Shown: positions 11,473-22,749 of the stretch, piece after piece | How the letters are laid out: the number at the start of each line of letters is the position of its first letter | How positions within the stretch are numbered: position 1 is the stretch's first letter | Origin: Chionoecetes opilio | Taxonomy: Eukaryota > Arthropoda > Malacostraca > Decapoda > Majidae | Direction: 5' to 3' | NCBI GenBank assembly: GCA_016584305.1 | Contig: JACEEZ010015317.1 | Coordinates: 12,501-76,500 of the forward strand | Length of the DNA stretch: 64,000 nucleotides | The notes under the pieces: generated by a model | Seen by the model: only the letters and a program-made list of their open reading frames with translations | Database searches by the model: none | Told to the model about the DNA's origin: nothing | Position numbers and translations under genes: made by a program

Positions 11473-12431
11473 TGTAACGCGAGAAATTACATTAATAGGG
11501 GAAGAGATGAAATAACACATAAGTATCAATAAGCTAACGAGGAATTTTCCTCCACGCCTCATTCCTGAATCACTGGTTAGGCTTATATTTTAAGCCAGTA
11601 GTAATTAGACACGTAGCGAAACGAGGTGAGAACGGGGCTTCTAGGTTAGGATAATTTTAGAAGCAGCTCGACGTTCATTGAGTTAAGTCGCCTGTGGGGA
11701 GGTGATATTCTCGCCCTTGGTAAAGGTATGTTGTGAAATGTTTGTTAACTAGAGATGTAGACATGACTTACTGGTGATTCCTTTTGTTGACCAGGACTAA
11801 TAAAGTGTATTACTTAGGGTCCCAAGGTAGGATGCTGTTGGCGGACCAGGGGGCCAAGCGCTCACAAATTAGCAGAGGGGGCAACCACAACATGTCACAG
11901 CCAGCCGTGTGAGGACAAGGAGAAAGAAGGAAATAGAAAAATAAGTGAGAGGGAAACGTTGGAAGTGGGATAGACTACGTATACATTATATTAGGATAAC
12001 GACTTGAGCATTACATGTGCGTATCGTTAAGGGGTAACAGTGCGACTGAAGTTACCAGAGATAGTAAACTAGATTAGGATGACGACTTGAGCATTACATG
12101 TGCGTATCGTTAATGTGGTGACAATGTAACCGAAGTTACCAAAGATAGTAAACTATATTAGGATAACGACTTGAGCATTTCGCGTGCGTATCGCTGGGAG
12201 GGAAGGAAGACTTAATATTAAGATAACTTGTGAATGTATAATAATTACCAAGTGAGACAGTAAAGAGTTAAATATATTATAATTAGAAATATATTAACGC
12301 GTTGTCATTCTGTTTCCAACCAGTCCTTACATATTTTCTTAAATCTTTTATTTTTGTTAATATATATTTTTCCCACTTAATGTGGGTGGTGGTTTTGCTC
12401 GATGGTGAAGATGGTCAAAATGACCACTACA
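11473..12431 (+). repeat. 5' long terminal repeat
   Basis: Starts TGTAACGCGAG and ends CCACTACA (TG...CA), 959 bp. It contains three tandem copies of about 84 bp beginning ttaggataacgacttgagc (near 11991, 12074 and 12158), a possible enhancer-like array, followed by an AT-rich segment (about 12230-12300). The last 50 bp differ from the 3' LTR: here ttttgctcgatggtgaag follows gtgggtggtgg. Confidence 0.93.
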
Positions 12432-12434
12432 TTT

Positions 12435-12452
12435 TGGTGGCAGCGGTTTGGA
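12435..12452 (+). promoter_or_regulatory. Putative primer-binding site
   Basis: TGGTGGCAGCGGTTTGGA starts three bases after the 5' LTR, the expected place for a tRNA primer site beginning with TGG. The cognate tRNA was not identified by eye. Confidence 0.6.
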
Positions 12453-12949
12453 TCCATTCGATGGTTTCCGCGTACCCAACGTGCTGACTAACGCCTTGTT
12501 AGTTTTTTTTTTTTCCAAGTGCCAGTTACCTAGTGATCACATACTGTACAGTATGGTGTGTACAGAGTATAGGTGTACATATAGGTGTACATATAGGTGT
12601 ATAGAGTAGCGTTAGTGACTATGACTAGTTCGTTCAGACCGTGGAGGAAGAGGATCCTAACATAACAGTAGTTTATAGAACGCCAGGATGACAGGGGAGA
12701 AGCGCGTAATCACGCACAACTATCAGGCATGGGCGGTAGTGCAGGCGTTAGGAGGGCCGGGTCACCCACCGTAATTAGGACATAAAAATGCGTAAATAAG
12801 TGTTGAGGCTTGGAAGACGCCCCCAGCAAGTAAGCAACTTCAGAGGGCTGTCGTGAGTTTAATAGCCACCGTGGAAGCCCAACACTAGTTAAGAAAATCA
12901 GGGAAAGATATTTTTTTTTTTATTTACGGTAAAGTAATTTTTTTTTGGG

Positions 12950-14109
12950 ATGGAGGATTTAATGGGTTTTTCAGTAAAGGATTTGGAGGAATTCCTCCAA
13001 AAGGAAGCAATTGGTAGAGAGCTTAAGAAGGAGGAAGGAGTAACACACGAGAGAGGCGAAACCCGTCCCGAACAATGCGAGCGATTCAAGTGGATGAGTC
13101 AGCTAGAACAAGAAGTAGCAAAGACGAAAGAAACGGTTGAGTTATTTTTTGATAAATAAGGAGGAGGAGCAGGAAGTTAGGAGACCAATGAGATCATTAA
13201 TAAAACCGAGAGATATACAAATACTGAACCTCGGGGATTTACAAGGTATCGAAGCAGAGGGAAGGTTGACAGTTTTCCTTTCCCAGGTAGAAAGTTGTTC
13301 AGAGGATTTGAAGGAGAGAAAGAGGATACTTATGTATAGAGTAGATCCGCAATTAGCCTTATTGATACAGAATGCCCTCGGTCAGCATGATTTTAGATCA
13401 TGGAACACCTTAACTTATTGGTTAGGCGATGAACTAACAGACAATAATGTCGACAGAATCCTTAACAGTATTTCTGAAGTCGAGTATAACTGGATGGAAG
13501 ATCCACAAGACTGCAAATAAACTCAAATGCAAATACGCCATACTGGAAGCGAAGTCAAAACATCAAGGAGAAATTCCTCATAGGGATAAAATCATTAAAA
13601 CTAAACTGTTAAGAGGATTACCAAACCACAGTAAAGAGAAATTAGAGCTTTTTATGGATGAACAAATCCCGTTGAAAAAATTCATAGAGAGAGTGGAGAC
13701 CGAGAGGGCCATCATTATCGGAAGAGAGACTATAGGATACGCGGTAAACCAGCCCCGGCAGTTATCAGAAATAACACCCGCTTCCCAGAGTAGTCCTCCC
13801 AATAAACAGGAACAGTCACAGGGACTGTCAGCTAGTCAGTCAGAGGTAAGAGAACTGCAAGCACAGATGGAAGGAATGGGGAGAGAATTACAAGATTTGG
13901 TAGTAGGTAACGACCAGCAACTACCCAGTTCAGATTGGAGAAAGAGTTCCCAGACGTTTTGCCCCTACTGTAGAATGAACAACCACTCAATCGCAGACTG
14001 TCTAAGGAAGCCAAGTAGCAACGCTTGTTTCGATTGCTGGAGAGTAGGATGTAGGAGAGGCAGTTCAAGTTGTCCTGGGAGGAAAGTGAACTCCCAGATG
14101 ACTAGTTAA
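12950..14109 (+). pseudogene. gag: Gypsy gag, split by frameshifts
   Basis: Three overlapping open frames (12950-13159, 13137-13520, 13447-14109) read on from each other, which implies two frameshifts. One is near the T run at about 13143 and one near 13515. The last frame holds a CCHC zinc knuckle, CPYCRMNNHSIADC, a second Cys cluster (CFDCWRVGC) and a Gln/Ser-rich linker. This matches a Gypsy nucleocapsid. The 12453-12949 leader has no ORF of note. Sequencing error at homopolymers cannot be excluded as the cause of the breaks. Confidence 0.8.
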
Positions 14110-14455
14110 ACATCAATCCCCAATAATCCCCTTAGCCATTAATGATCACGTCATGGAAGTTTTATTAGACACAGGAAGCGAATATTCACTTATAAAAAAG
14201 AGTGCAGCTTTAGATTTACAACTTAAAATAAGAACCCACAGTAACATCCCTAGTTTAACCGGTATAACGGGCAAGGAGTTGAGAATCTTAGGTCAAGTAA
14301 GAGTAAAAATACCCTTAGGAATAGATAGAACAATAGAAGTGTTTATGTTAGTTGTTCCAGATCAGTATTTATCCACCCAAGCCCTGATAGGGATGAACAT
14401 AATAGGACTAGAAGAAATAACTCAATTACAAACAAAAGAAAGTCATGTGGGCTAA
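14102..14455 (+). CDS. Gypsy aspartic protease domain
   Basis: Frame opens at 14102, overlapping the last codons of gag in a different frame, so expression would need a ribosomal shift at the gag-protease border. The retropepsin signature LLDTGSEYSLI lies just after the internal Met at 14153, and a later ALIGMNIIG block fits the family's second conserved strand. It ends at 14455, overlapping pol by 11 bp in yet another frame. Family Gag-Pol polyproteins normally have protease and RT in one frame, so the shift before pol may be a mutation. Confidence 0.85.
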   Translation, partial: LVKHQSPIIPLAINDHVMEVLLDTGSEYSLIKKSAALDLQLKIRTHSNIPSLTGITGKELRILGQVRVKIPLGIDRTIEVFMLVVPDQYLSTQALIGMNIIGLEEITQLQTKESHVG

Positions 14456-17400
14456 CCTAACTTATCCCTTAAATTTTGTTAAACACCGATACGGTACCAT
14501 CAGAGCAGTTAAGAGTGAAAAGTGCGAAGAGGAGGTGCATAAATCAAGCTGTCATATAAGGATACAACAAAGTGTGACCATAAAACCAGAAAGAACTCAA
14601 TGGTTAGAATTGTCAGTGGACGAGGTAGAGGGAACCACTCTCTTGGTGGACACAAAAAAACAAGTGCAAAATATAGCACCTGTATGCGTCCAGGTTACAA
14701 AAGAAAGAACTATCTTTCTACCAATAATTAATAACAGTAGTGGACAGCTGAAGTTACGTCCTGGTACAATTGTAGCTAAATATAGAGTAGTAAACTCAGA
14801 AGAAATTCAAGAACAGCAAGTTACGGCCGAAACACGTTGTCTCACCACTAGGATGAGTAACGCAATGTTACCCGATAGTGATGGTAGCGAGGGTAATGGT
14901 ACTCGACCGGAGCGAATACAGGCAATTCTAGAAAAAGGAGACTGGAAACACTTAAGTGAACAGGAGAGGCATCATCTTTTCGCCTTGATAAAAGAGCACC
15001 ATGAACTATTTATCTTAGATGCAGGAGAACTAGGCACCATGAAAACTGAACCCGCTCATATTCAGGTGTTAGATCCAAAACCGTGTAGAGGAGTTACATA
15101 TAGGTATCCGGAGAAAGCTAAAGAACTAATAGCTAAAATGTTGAGAGAAATGGAAGAGAAGGACATAATAGAAAATTCCACAGCTGCGTGGTTAAGTCCT
15201 ATAGTACTGGTTAACAAGCCGAATGGGGAAAAAAGGATGTGGCTAGACTATAGAAAGGTGAATCAACATTTAGCCACTGAATTACACCCCCTACCTAAAT
15301 TGGAAGAGTTAGTAGAATCGGTAGCGGGCTGTGAATACTATGCCACCCTAGATATGAAAGATGCGTATTATCAAGTACTGTTAGATGAAAGTAGTAAAGA
15401 TCTAACAACTTTCAGTGAAGGGATATCCTTATATAGATTCAAAAGACTTCCCTTTGGATTAAATTGCAGTGCAGCAATTTTCTCTCGCAAATTAGCCCAG
15501 ATCTTAACTCCTTTTCTGAAAGAAAATTGGCTTAAAAATTATCTGGATGACATCCTGATGGCACCCAGTTATGAGAAATTATTGGAAAGGATCGATAAAT
15601 TATTTGGACATCTGACTAGATTTGGAGTCAAATTAAATCTGACCAAATGTAAAATAGGACAAAGAAAAGTTAATTTTCTGGGACACGTAGTGAACAAGGA
15701 AGGTTACCAACCCAACCCAGACAATATGGCAGCCGTAGATAAAATGAAACCCCCAACTAATGTCAAGGAAACCAGAAGATTTCTAGGTATGGTAGGTTTC
15801 TATAGGAAGTACATAGAAGGATTCGCTAAGATAGCAGTGCCTATCACTAATTTGACCAAGAAAGATAACCCATTCAAATGGTCAGAGGAAAGCCAGCAAG
15901 CATTTCAGATATTAAAGGATAAACTGACTAGTGCTCCCATCTTAACTAAGGCCAACATTAATAAACCATTTGTGTTGGATACCGATGCTAGCCAAACTCA
16001 CGTAGGAGCAGTACTGATGCAGTATAGTGATGAGGGCAAAGCCCAAGTAATCTCTTATTTTTCAAAGAAATTAAAACCAGTTGAGACGCGATACTCAGCG
16101 ACAGATAGGGAAGCCTTAGGAATAGTTTTAGCTTGCAGACAGTTTCATCATTTCCTGTGGGGAACCAAGGTGATCATCAGAACAGACCACCAACCGTTAG
16201 TGTCAGTCTTTAAACAACGAACCAAGTCACCTAGGATGAACAAATGGATCCTAGAGATGAGAGACTATAGATATCAGATAGAGTATAAAGCAGGGAAAAA
16301 GAACACTGTAGCAGACCAACTTAGTAGACCAGTAAGAATCATTCGATGTCAAGTAGAAGAGAGGTGGTTAGGAAAAACTAAAGTAGAAGTAAAGGAAATG
16401 CAACGAGAGGACCGTAGATGGAGAGAAATGATAGAGTATCTAGAAGGAGGCAGAATACCCAGATCTAAATACCCCAGACATACTTTAGATCAATTCGTAA
16501 TAGAAGGAGGAATTTTATATTTAACTAAACCACAGTTCGATAACAGTATACACTATTTATTGGTTTTACCTAGTGAACTGAAGCGAGCGGCTTTGGAATT
16601 AATTCACAATAAGGAATCGGGTCATTTAGGGCAGAGGAAATCAATAAGTAAAGCAGAAGGCTATTTTTATTGGCCTAACCTGAAAACGGATGTGAGAGAA
16701 TATGTGAGGAACTGTTTGACATGCCAACAGCATAAGGGTAGTCGTGGACTCCAACAACAATGGCAAGAAATACCATTAGTAAGTAAACCTCTAGAGAGGA
16801 TAAGCATAGACATAACAGACATGGGAACGGGAGCCCACGGATACCGCTATGTATTAACCATAATAGATCATTATAGTAGGTTTACTACCTTTTATAAATT
16901 AAGGGCTAGGATGACCGACGAAGTATGTAAGAATTTTAGGGAATATGTCAGTTTATTTGGAGCACCACATACCTTGTTATTGGATAATGCTAAGGAGTTT
17001 ACGTCACAACAGTTCAAAGAGTTGTGTGACTCATGTGAGATACAATTAGGATACACCACGCCTTACCATCCACAAGGTAATAGTATCTCAGAAAGGATGC
17101 ACCGAACAATGAAAACAATTCTCTCAAACCTGTGCAAGGGTTATCCTCATAGGTGGCCCAATTATCTCTTAGAAACTCAAAGAGTATTAAATAGTGCAGT
17201 GCATGAGACAATGGGTACCCAACCTTTCTATGCTTTTTTTTCCCGATACGCTCCAAGGTTGATTAGTGTGAAATTACCACAAATTGACTCGGAGGATGAA
17301 ACAACAGTGGCACACGAAATAATCAAAAGAACAAATTTGGAGCGAGGTAGAAAATGGCGGGAGAAAGCTAATGTGACAAGGAAAAATGAAAGGTTGGAAA

Positions 17401-17699
17401 AAGACGAATTGGCGTGGGTAAAAAGAGAACGTTTTGAGAAGGGCACCAATAGAAAACTTTCAGTTAAGTGGTTGGGACCATACAAAGTGGTGGAAGTATT
17501 GAGAGATGGAGGTTCATATGTATTAGAAAATATATTTGACGGCAAACATGTACAGCGCGTGGCCGAGCAAATTAAGCGATATGTAGGACAAGATGGCTGG
17601 CTGTTGGAACCAGCAGAGATAGTAGTTGTAGAAGAAGAACTTGAGCAACCCCCACCTAGAGAGAGGAGACCAGTGAGGAGATACTTAGAACAATGTTGA
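14445..17699 (+). CDS. pol: Gypsy Pol: RT, RNase H and integrase (1084 aa)
   Basis: Uninterrupted frame. The reverse transcriptase has MWLDYRKVNQ, YATLDMKDAYYQ, FKRLPFGLNC and the catalytic YLDDI near residue 365. RNase H begins at VLDTDASQTHVGAVL near residue 510 and includes TDREALGIV and RTDHQPL. Integrase follows with an HHCC zinc domain (HNKESGH near residue 720, CLTCQQ near 757). Its DDE core has IDITDMG near 788, LLLDNAKEF near 844 and the Glu of SISERMHRTMK near 881. No chromodomain is evident at the C-terminus. The first ~120 residues form a linker. The ATG at 14445 is only the first Met of the open frame; the natural start is probably by frameshifting from the protease. All catalytic residues appear intact. 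Confidence 0.95.
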   Translation: MWANLTYPLNFVKHRYGTIRAVKSEKCEEEVHKSSCHIRIQQSVTIKPERTQWLELSVDEVEGTTLLVDTKKQVQNIAPVCVQVTKERTIFLPIINNSSGQLKLRPGTIVAKYRVVNSEEIQEQQVTAETRCLTTRMSNAMLPDSDGSEGNGTRPERIQAILEKGDWKHLSEQERHHLFALIKEHHELFILDAGELGTMKTEPAHIQVLDPKPCRGVTYRYPEKAKELIAKMLREMEEKDIIENSTAAWLSPIVLVNKPNGEKRMWLDYRKVNQHLATELHPLPKLEELVESVAGCEYYATLDMKDAYYQVLLDESSKDLTTFSEGISLYRFKRLPFGLNCSAAIFSRKLAQILTPFLKENWLKNYLDDILMAPSYEKLLERIDKLFGHLTRFGVKLNLTKCKIGQRKVNFLGHVVNKEGYQPNPDNMAAVDKMKPPTNVKETRRFLGMVGFYRKYIEGFAKIAVPITNLTKKDNPFKWSEESQQAFQILKDKLTSAPILTKANINKPFVLDTDASQTHVGAVLMQYSDEGKAQVISYFSKKLKPVETRYSATDREALGIVLACRQFHHFLWGTKVIIRTDHQPLVSVFKQRTKSPRMNKWILEMRDYRYQIEYKAGKKNTVADQLSRPVRIIRCQVEERWLGKTKVEVKEMQREDRRWREMIEYLEGGRIPRSKYPRHTLDQFVIEGGILYLTKPQFDNSIHYLLVLPSELKRAALELIHNKESGHLGQRKSISKAEGYFYWPNLKTDVREYVRNCLTCQQHKGSRGLQQQWQEIPLVSKPLERISIDITDMGTGAHGYRYVLTIIDHYSRFTTFYKLRARMTDEVCKNFREYVSLFGAPHTLLLDNAKEFTSQQFKELCDSCEIQLGYTTPYHPQGNSISERMHRTMKTILSNLCKGYPHRWPNYLLETQRVLNSAVHETMGTQPFYAFFSRYAPRLISVKLPQIDSEDETTVAHEIIKRTNLERGRKWREKANVTRKNERLEKDELAWVKRERFEKGTNRKLSVKWLGPYKVVEVLRDGGSYVLENIFDGKHVQRVAEQIKRYVGQDGWLLEPAEIVVVEEELEQPPPRERRPVRRYLEQC

Positions 17700-18432
17700 T
17701 GACAGGCGATAAGTGTTAACCTCTAGAGAGAAAGAGATTAACGTTCACCACTTCTCTAGTGAAAGAGAGATTTTGAGGAAGGTCCCCTAGACAGACTTGT
17801 AGTGGTTTAAACATTTTATTTTTGCTTTAGAGGGTGTACACAGTTTGCACTGAACACTAAACCCGCTAGGTAGTCGTAAGACCCGAGGATGTGCTTGGCT
17901 CTGAGCTTTGCTCGATGGGTGATAGACGCAGGAGTATGTATGCCTCAAGCAGGAGGTGAGCCTTATCCCAAGATACTGAGGGTATGGAGTAGATCCAGTC
18001 GTGATTTCTCCCTACGCACCTACGCCTAGGATTAGTGGGGTAAAAATGGAAATTGACCATTCCAGACTAGAGGGATGAGTCCAGTTGCGACTCTATAGGG
18101 TTTCGGCCATAATAAATAAGAGAGGAAGTGAGAAGGTTCTCATTTCAAGGTAGTAGAGTCATCACATTTAAAGTGAGTATTCCCCAAACTGGTCAAATCT
18201 ACTCATGGTGAGGGAAGTGATAAGTTAAGAATACATACTATCTCATTTTTTTGTAAATTTGTTGGAAGAATTGGAAAATGCAGGATGAGAATATTTGTTT
18301 GTAAGTGATAGAAGATCCTAAGAAAATTTATATGAAATTATGTGTGATGTATATGATAAATATTTTTTATTTTTAGTTAGATATCCGGTAGGATGCTTGA
18401 TGAAGGTCTGAGGCATAAGGAAACATTTTTTC

Positions 18433-18444
18433 GGGGGGAAGAAG
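18433..18444 (+). promoter_or_regulatory. Polypurine tract
   Basis: GGGGGGAAGAAG three bases before the 3' LTR, in the position expected for the plus-strand DNA primer of an LTR retrotransposon. Confidence 0.8.
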
Positions 18445-18447
18445 CTA

Positions 18448-19457
18448 TGTAACGCGAGAAATTACATTAATAGGGGAAGAGATGAAATAACACATAAGTA
18501 TCAATAAGCTAACGAGGAATTTTCCTCCACGCCTCATTCCTGAATCACTGGTTAGGCTTATATTTTAAGCCAGTAGTAATTAGACACGTAGCGAAACGAG
18601 GTGAGAACGGGGCTTCTAGGTTAGGATAATTTTAGAAGCAGCTCGACGTTCATTGAGTTAAGTCGCCTGTGGGGAGGTGATATTCTCGCCCTTGGTAAAG
18701 GTATGTTGTGAAATGTTTGTTAACTAGAGATGTAGACATGACTTACTGGTGATTCCTTTTGTTGACCAGGACTAATAAAGTGTATTACTTAGGGTCCCAA
18801 GGTAGGATGCTGTTGGCAGACCAGGGGGCCAAGCGCTCACAAATTAGCAGAGGGGGCAACCACAACATGTCACAGCCAGCCGTGTGAGGACAAGGAGAAA
18901 GAAGGAAATAGAAAAATAAGTGAGAGGGAAACGTTGGAAGTGGGATAGACTACGTATACATTATATTAGGATAACGACTTGAGCATTACATGTGCGTATC
19001 GTTAAGGGGTAACAGTGCGACTGAAGTTACCAGAGATAGTAAACTAGATTAGGATGACGACTTGAGCATTACATGTGCGTATCGTTAATGTGGTGACAGT
19101 GCAACCGAAGTTACCAAAGATAGTAAACTATATTAGGATAACGACTTGAGCATTTTGCGTGCGTATCGCTGGGAGGGAAGGAAGACTTAATATTAAGATA
19201 ACTTGTGAATGTATAATAATTACCAAGTGAGACAGTAAAGAGTTAAATATATTATAATTAGAAATATATTAACGCATTGTCATTCTGTTTCCAACCAGTC
19301 CTTACATATTTTCTTAAATCTTTTATTTTTGTTAATATATATTTTTCCCACTTAATGTGGGTGGTGGCAGCGGAGTAACCAGGACTGTAGAGTACACTCC
19401 CAAGGTGGGCACTACATAATGGTAACAAAGGTGTAGATGGTCATTTTGACCACTACA
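18448..19457 (+). repeat. 3' long terminal repeat
   Basis: Starts TGTAACGCGAG like the 5' copy and ends CCACTACA, 1010 bp. It contains the same triple ~84-bp array. After gtgggtggtgg it carries cagcggagtaaccaggactg and further unique sequence not present in the 5' LTR, making it 51 bp longer. Confidence 0.93.
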
Positions 19458-19725
19458 ATATTAATCATGTATAAGACATATACAAGTACTACAGATATTC
19501 ATTCATATATACGAAGATTGTGATTAACATGGAGATTGTAGTGTATGTGATATGTATGTGAGTAATTCATGATACTATAAAAGTAACTTCATTACTGAGA
19601 GGGGCTCTTATGTGGAGTAAACGAAAAAAACTATTTACGAAAAAATAAAGTCACCCATGTTGCCCGCACGGGAAAACGGAAAAAATGTAAACATATCAGT
19701 ACATGGGACCTCTGGCCTCTGCGTC

Positions 19726-19907
19726 TAAAGGCTGATTCACACTGGCGTTTTTTCGGCATTTTTATCTGACGAGAAGGGGTCTGGGTCTGGTGTCATGATC
19801 GCAATAGGTTTTCAACAAAAATCACACACCGATCGCTCGGTCTTTCAAGAGACCGACTTCTCGTCAGATAAAAATGCCGAAAAAACGTCAGTGTGAATCA
19901 GCCTTAA
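19726..19907. mobile_element. PIF/Harbinger-like MITE
   Basis: A 176-bp element (19729-19904) flanked by TAA on each side. Its long terminal inverted repeats start AGGCTGATTCACACTGGCG and CGTCAGTGTGAATCAGCCT and extend about 48 bp through cggcatttttatctgacgag, with few mismatches. A 3-bp TWA duplication and such ends are typical of PIF/Harbinger elements. It has no ORF. Confidence 0.85.
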
Positions 19908-20270
19908 AGGCCTATTGTCTAGCCTCCTTTTAAAACTCCCTATTGACTTACTGACTATTGACCTGACCCTCCCTATTGACTTGACCCTCACTTATTGAGT
20001 AGGTTGCAGGAGCCGTAGGTTCCCGACCGCTGACCTAAACCAAGAAATAAGAATATGAACTCCAAAATGTTGTAGGCGATAAGGGGCAAACGTTCCAATA
20101 ACACAGAGGGGGCGGGGGCATTTATCTTCTTTTCACTTTACGTTAACTGAACTCAATTTCTTTGGCAGCTTCTGCTTGGCTGTTTCTGCTGAGGTTGATC
20201 CTTTGGATGATACATTTGAGAGCGACTCAAAGCCACTTGCAAATTTGTCACTTTTTTCATTGTACGTAAT
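19908..20270. other. Unassigned, with satellite-seed fragment
   Basis: 19918-19995 reads ctagcctccttttaaaactc and then repeats ccctattgactt with variation. This is the same seed as the 17-bp satellite but only three or four units long. The rest is unassigned. Confidence 0.6.
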
Positions 20271-20525
20271 TATATTGATTGATTGATTGATTTAATGCCA
20301 AAAAAAGGGGAAATGTGCCAGACATCAGAGGTCATGTGGCACTATGGCAAAGCATAAAAAGGGGAGGGGTTATAGAAAAATAGCGAAACGGTGAGGGAAG
20401 GGAAAAGAACGGAATGTTACAGCAGGATGGTTAGATCAGATGCAGGATGTGGATTTGTTGGAGGAAGGAGATTCAATTATTCCGGGAGAAGGGGGATTCC
20501 GGGAGAATGTTTAGATAAAGATTCC
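20271..20525 (-). repeat. Interspersed repeat with GATT tail
   Basis: attgattgattgattgattt at the left end, then ggggaaatgtgccagacatc, ggtcatgtggcactatggca and aaagcataaaaagg. The simple tail at one end suggests a retroposed element on the minus strand. Class not determined. Confidence 0.5.
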
Positions 20526-22533
20526 AAATAATAGTAAAAAAAAAGTTCCGTGCACTTATGACTTCAATACATAAACATGAAAACATTAAGAAGATACTAC
20601 GTAGAATAGTAAGGAATATGAAAAGAAACAAAAGATCTTTTTAAACAATGCATATTGATAAAATGTTTATTCGAGACATAATCCTGTACAGACCTGTTCA
20701 CGCGCTCTGTATGAAAACCCTTAGCAAGAGTACTGTAAGAAGTAGGGAGGAATGGAAAAACTGTCTTAGATATTCAGTAAACACACACTGCTTGCAAATT
20801 GGTATCATCAGCCTTACAAATTCACTAATCTTGAACACTACCAGATGAAGGTAAGTCACTAGTTTCAGAGAATTCCGCGTGGGATTTCTGACCCCTCATT
20901 TATGTATTTTCATTTTTTGTAGGTACAAGATTTGTAGGAAATTGGTTCTTACTGGAAGTCCCAGAAACTGGTGATTACAAAAAACTCCTGGATGAAGGCA
21001 GAATATCCTCAGGCTACACCCACAGCGGCTGTAGTTCCTAGCACTACCTCTCACTTTGTTTCATTTATAGTAGGAAAATGAATGCTTTGTATAAAAGTTC
21101 CTTCAAAAACACCTACAGGGGTTAACGTGCTATACATAATCGAGTGAGCGGGTACAACAAAGTAGTCTGTCATTACACACGCACTCCGTCGCGTTGCATT
21201 GAGACGCGACCTTACGGAACCTTCGAAAAATCGAAGATTCATGAAAAGCAACAAGAAAAGATTTTTAGGAAATGCAAGTTTGGACGTTTTCCTTAGCAGC
21301 ACTATACCAATCAGAACACAGTACTAATATAGTTTCTAACTGATTGGCCAGTCATAGTTAAAATTTTAATTTGAAGATTTTAATTAAACAATTTGCTTCT
21401 CCCTGTTACTTCATGCCCACAATCCAACTGTTTATATGACAAATGCAGCAGTTTGTTCAGTGTTTCCCATTTCTTGTTATAAAACCTTATGTGCATGCCC
21501 ATAACAATTCTGGAATTTGCTCCATAACCACTTTATCATATCTACAATAAACAACAATGAACAGTTCAATAGAAATATTTACTTAAAATTTAGGGGTGTT
21601 GATTGGTGCTTACAGGGAAAACCCAGAAACAGCAAGTATTATTTTGGCCATATTAGGTTGAGGATCTGTACTTTCCTATAAAATGTGAACAGGAATGTTT
21701 TTAGCTTTGAATTTTCATGAAACACGAACATCCCGCACAGCTGTTCAGTGTACAACTCATGGATCCGCGTATGTATACTGAAGAGAGCTGTGTCCCGGCA
21801 ATGCCAAGCCCTGCGCCACCCTGTGTTGTGTCGTGCTGTCATGGCTCTGCTCGGCTGACATGACAGAGCTCACTGACACACAGTTAGGACACCCCACAAG
21901 AGCATGACAGGACTTCTTTACAACTCATGCCACAGTTCTGACGGGAAGATGAAAATTGAGCTTCAGTCACGTGATCCCAAATGAACCTTACGGCATATCA
22001 CAATAAGCTCAAAATCCCAAATCTCGTCATGTCTCGATGACAGGCAAAGAGAAAACTGAAAAGAATGAAGGCACACACGATTATACAAAGAACATACGAA
22101 AGCTCTTTGTATTCTTCTAAAGACAAGGCCTGTATTTTGGGGGGGGCCACTGGTTATGTTTCTAATGGTGGAGACAAATGAGGCTTAGCAGTCCAGTCTC
22201 ACCCATGTAAGGGGACAAAACCTTAGGAATAACTCCACTGTCGCCCATCACTCACAGGGACTTTACATACCAATAACTATGAGGTCCGAAATAATATGAA
22301 ACAGTATCAAAGTTGTTGAAAACCATCATGCACTACGAGGACTGTGGCTATACAGTAGTGGTTCTTCAAGGAAAATTCTTGATGTTCCCCAATGAAGTTA
22401 CAAAACGTGTTCATACATTTTACAGTTACAAAAGTCCATCTCAGGCCACCTAGGGGCTGCTACTTATGTTAAGGAACGAGCAAGAATTTTCAGTGAAGAC
22501 ACTACTTCACATCAATCCTCCTTCTGTCCTACA
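20526..22533. other. Unassigned AT-rich stretch
   Basis: No repeat family or gene recognised. A good plus-strand donor (GAAGgtaagtcac) occurs at about 20848 after a 66-codon open frame, without homology I recognise. This may be intergenic or belong to a convergent plus-strand gene. Confidence 0.5.
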
Positions 22534-22534
22534 G

Positions 22535-22749
22535 AGAGCGGCGGCGGCGGCGGCGGCGGCGGCCTGGTGTGCGGCGGCTGGACAGTGGTGGACCGCGTGG
22601 TGCTGGGTGGCCGGTGGCGATGGAGTGAGGAGGCCACACCGCTGCCCGCTTGGCACCCGCACCAAGGAAGGTTCCAGAAAACTGGCGTGAATCACGTGAT
22701 GAGTTCACCAAAACAAGACCAACGGGAAACAAGGGACCCAATTTCTTAG
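22535..22749 (+). CDS. Possible plus-strand terminal exon (unrecognised)
   Basis: Preceded by a strong acceptor (atcctccttctgtcctacag) and open from 22537 to a stop at 22749. The frame starts with a poly-Gly run from (GGC)n, followed by LVCGGWTVVDRVV and a hydrophilic C-terminus. The GC-rich composition differs from the surroundings. I do not recognise a family. The alternative frame gives poly-Ala, and a chance (GCG)n microsatellite is an equally good explanation. Confidence 0.2.

Larger units (their letters stand above)
11469..19461 (+). mobile_element. Ty3/Gypsy LTR retrotransposon, near-complete
   Basis: Order: 5' LTR, primer-binding site, leader, gag, protease, pol (RT-RNase H-integrase), polypurine tract, 3' LTR. 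ATAT flanks both sides (11469-11472 and 19458-19461), fitting a 4-bp target duplication; ATAT targets are known for 17.6/297-like elements. The two LTRs differ at about five transitions over roughly 900 aligned bases plus a replaced segment near their 3' ends, so the insertion is fairly recent. Pol is uninterrupted but gag is split over shifted frames. The 17700-18432 stretch after pol holds no envelope-like ORF. Confidence 0.95.

Noticed and set aside
17700..18432. An envelope gene in the Gypsy element
   Set aside because: No open frame of useful length, signal peptide or transmembrane segment between pol and the polypurine tract.
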